Assembly (NCBI GenBank): GCA_003313425.1
Contig: NHZP01000006.1
Span: 124,001 to 188,000, forward strand
Direction: 5' to 3'
DNA length: 64,000 nt
Source of the DNA: Pseudopyrenochaeta lycopersici
Lineage: Eukaryota; Ascomycota; Dothideomycetes; Pleosporales; Pseudopyrenochaetaceae
The position numbers and the translations under genes were made by a program. Shown piece after piece: positions 61,676-64,000 of this stretch. Each line of letters starts with the position of its first letter. Within the stretch, counting starts at the first letter, position 1. The notes beneath the pieces were generated by a model. That model searched no databases. It saw nothing but the letters and a program-made list of their open reading frames with translations, and was not told the DNA's origin.

Positions 61676-62828
61676 ATGGCTTCGCCTACTATTCCCGAGA
61701 AGATGCAGGCAGCGCAGGTTGTTGAGGTATGCCTCCACCTTACGAATTCTATATGCAACTCACAGTCCACAGTTCAAAAAGCCTTACAAGGTCCAACAAG
61801 TCCCCGTCCCATCAGATCTCAGCCCAAACGACCTTCTGATAAAAGTCGCTGTTGCATCCCTATGCCATACCGACTCCATGGTCCAAGAAGGACTTATGGG
61901 AACAGCGCTCCCATGTACCGGCTCCCACGAGGGGTCCGGCACTGTCGTCGCTATGGGTAATGACGCTAAAGGCTTTGCAGTAGGCGACCGCGTTATGGCA
62001 GGCATCAAATACCATCCCTGCGGCGCGTGTGCAGACTGCCTGGGCCCCGAAAATTATAGACAGTATTGTCGGTTCAGTGCAGGGTCCTGCGGTGTAACGA
62101 CGGCGGGCTTCTTCGCAGAGTATGCAAGGATTGATGCAACACAGGCATCGAAACTACCAGACAAAGTTAGCTTTGAGACAGCTGCTCCTCTTGCTTGCGC
62201 TGGATGCACAGTCTATCGCGGTGTCGTGCTGGCTGGTGTTAAGAAGGGCGAATGGCTCGCCATCGTAGGAAGCGGAGGGGGCCTTGGACATTTGGGCGTA
62301 CAGTTCGCCAAAGCACTCGGGTTGAAAGTCATCGGTGTCGATGCACGAGATGAAGGCCTTGAACTTACTAAGAAGGGTGGAGCGGATATTGTTGTCGATG
62401 CAAGAGCTGGAAACGAGAACGTCGTAAAAGAAGTCCACAAGGTCACTAACAACGAAGGCGCCACAGCAACCCTTAACGTCAGCGACTCCCCTAAAGCAAT
62501 GGCAACAGCGTGCGCCATCACCAAAATGCACGGCACAGTCATTCAAATCGCACAGCCCGAAAACATCGTGATACCCTTCCGGGAGCTCATCTTCCGCGAC
62601 ATTCGGGTCCGCGGTAGTCTCATCAGCTCGCCCAATGAAGCACGCGATATGCTGAATGTCGTTACCGAACATGGCATCTCCGTGAACACGAACCCGTTCC
62701 AAGGCCTTGCTGAGATTGAGCAATTGGTGGAGTTGGCGCACAGTGGGAAGATGAAGGGGAAGGGCGTTATTATCATGGATCAGGAGCAGGTGGACAAGCA
62801 GAGGGAGGTGAGGGCGAAGTTAGTTTAG
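61676..62828 (+). CDS. Zinc-dependent alcohol dehydrogenase
   Basis: Exons 61676-61726 and 61773-62828 (46-nt intron, GTATGC..CCACAG, phase 0) give 368 aa. It is a medium-chain dehydrogenase. The GroES-like half holds catalytic zinc ligands Cys48 (SLCHTD) and His69 with Glu70 (GSHEGSG), plus a Cys in LACAGCT. The structural zinc lobe has four cysteines at about 100, 103, 106 and 116 (CGACADCLGPENYRQYC); the last spacing is nine residues rather than the seven of yeast ADH1. The NAD-binding half has VGSGGGLGHLGVQFAKALG and VIGVDARDEG, the Asp favouring NAD over NADP. It oxidises primary alcohols or reduces aldehydes; the substrate is not known. It follows the Zn2Cys6 regulator. An earlier AG seven bases upstream of the used acceptor gives the wrong frame. 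Confidence 0.93.
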
Positions 62829-64000
62829 GAGAGTATTGACGTGCTGGCGTATGTGCAATATCATAACACTTCCATCTTGGGAGTGGCCTTGTTGTTTACG
62901 GGTGCCCGTTCTGCAACTGTCGGGAGATAAGCTAGGACGGTACCAACACTTCGAAGATGACGAGTCATCCTTGTCAGTAGGAACACAAGCGAAAACCTGT
63001 GTCATTATAGCCGATACGTTGCTATGCATGTACAGTTGAGAACCTGTTCTACAAAGCATGAGATACTCTCTACAACTGAAATCTTCCGACTTGGTTGACC
63101 ATCTTCGAGGCTCTGAAGCTCCACAGCTACGCCAAAATCGCTCATAAGAGCATGTTCCATTCACGCGAAAGTATCTATTCCATAATAATGGCTCCCAGAG
63201 CTTAGACACGATACTTCGACCTCAGTGACTTAAAAAAAATTTAACAAGCAGAGTAAACGCCATACGTTGGCTTCTGAAACTGTTTGGCTAGCCAGAAACG
63301 ATACCTTCACCTAGGAAAATCTGAGATAACCGCTATTGATGGAGATACACAGCTTCACACAGGAAGCCCAACAAGTCGACCGCAGGCATGTCCAAATTGC
63401 GGAGGAAAATGCAGGACCTGCGATCGCCCTTGGCTTTTAGAGAATATTGAAGAATCTAATCTATTTAATAATGCGTTTGAAGACACATTCAACCTCCTGT
63501 CGGCAAGATGGTTAGTATTCTCTTGGAAATACTGAGAATCTTAGGAATATGGGGCTCATGCTAATTTCAAGTACATGTTTGAACAGAGGAGCGGTAAGAA
63601 ATGGACAATATTGACGAACGTTATGAAAGTGGCAGTAGTCTCATGACTCACATCTTACCGTTAGAACTTTTATGGGGCTTCTTATCATTTATTGGTTCAT
63701 TAGTATGTTGCTAACACAGATCAAATTGCATTCATTGTAACATTACACTTCGTCCTAACTGAATGGTATCATGTAAACGCATAGCGAGTGACTTGATAAC
63801 GACTACCCTTATCCATCACCCGCCTCCAGTATTATACTCGTTCAAAAATGTACCCGCTCACGCCCAACCTTACATAACATCCGTATCAGCAGCGACCGGT
63901 TCTCTGATTTACTTTCCGCCGAAGCCGGTGAAGAGACCAGCCTGACTAAGGCGCAACCGTATAGGCATTGGTATTTCCGTTGACAAGACCATTAGCTCCA
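62829..64000. other. Right end of window, no supported gene
   Basis: A plus-strand open piece at 63278-63535 has no ATG but contains a small Cys-rich stretch (ACPNCGGKCRTCDRPW). It could be an exon fragment. The rest is AT-rich with many stops. No gene is called. Confidence 0.4.

Overview
The window looks like nuclear chromosomal DNA of a filamentous ascomycete (Pezizomycotina; Dothideomycetes is a guess). The genes are short-spaced and carry many 45-90 nt introns with GT..AG ends and CTAAC/CTGAC-like branch points. The protein families present are typical of filamentous fungi: a Zn2Cys6 regulator, GH71, DUF4360, a CmcJ/NvfI-like protein, a PLAC8 protein, an MFS monocarboxylate-type permease, Ies1 and a Net1/Dnt1-like protein. 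I found no tRNA, rRNA, CRISPR array or intact transposon. All exon models come from reading splice signals by eye; there was no transcript evidence.

Layout. 0.4-2.7 kb: a dihydrodipicolinate-synthase-family aldolase and a small single-pass membrane protein. 2.7-9.5 kb: mostly empty except for a Ser/Thr-rich single-pass surface protein (minus, 5.6-7.4 kb). 9.5-13.7 kb: a secreted DUF4360 protein, a possible gene relic, a basic hypothetical protein and a CmcJ/NvfI-family protein, all on minus. 14.3-17.7 kb: an F-box protein and an MFS permease on plus. 18.1-25.5 kb: a large disordered protein on minus, then two conserved-looking hypothetical proteins on plus. 27.1-28.9 kb: a flavin monooxygenase on minus. 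29-34.9 kb: a gene-poor island holding a damaged GH71 alpha-1,3-glucanase followed by a damaged HExxH (zincin-type) protein. 35-46.9 kb: a Net1/Dnt1-like nucleolar protein, a PLAC8 protein and a Bem3-like PX-PH-RhoGAP protein. 49.8-54.5 kb: housekeeping genes, namely mitochondrial ribosomal protein S13, ER cyclophilin B and the DEAD-box helicase Ded1. 55.9-58.4 kb: the INO80 subunit Ies1. 59.6-62.8 kb: a Zn2Cys6 transcription factor and a zinc alcohol dehydrogenase in tandem.

The most interesting observations concern splicing. The cyclophilin B gene has a 3' intron whose retention gives a soluble protein ending in HAEL (an ER-retention-like tail), while its removal gives a protein with a C-terminal membrane anchor. 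Ded1 has a 51-nt stop-free intron divisible by three. The S13 gene has an intron directly after its ATG. The Ies1 model has an unresolved one-base frame conflict. The GH71/zincin locus carries two in-frame stops and a homopolymer frameshift, which suggests recent decay of secreted enzymes in an accessory island.
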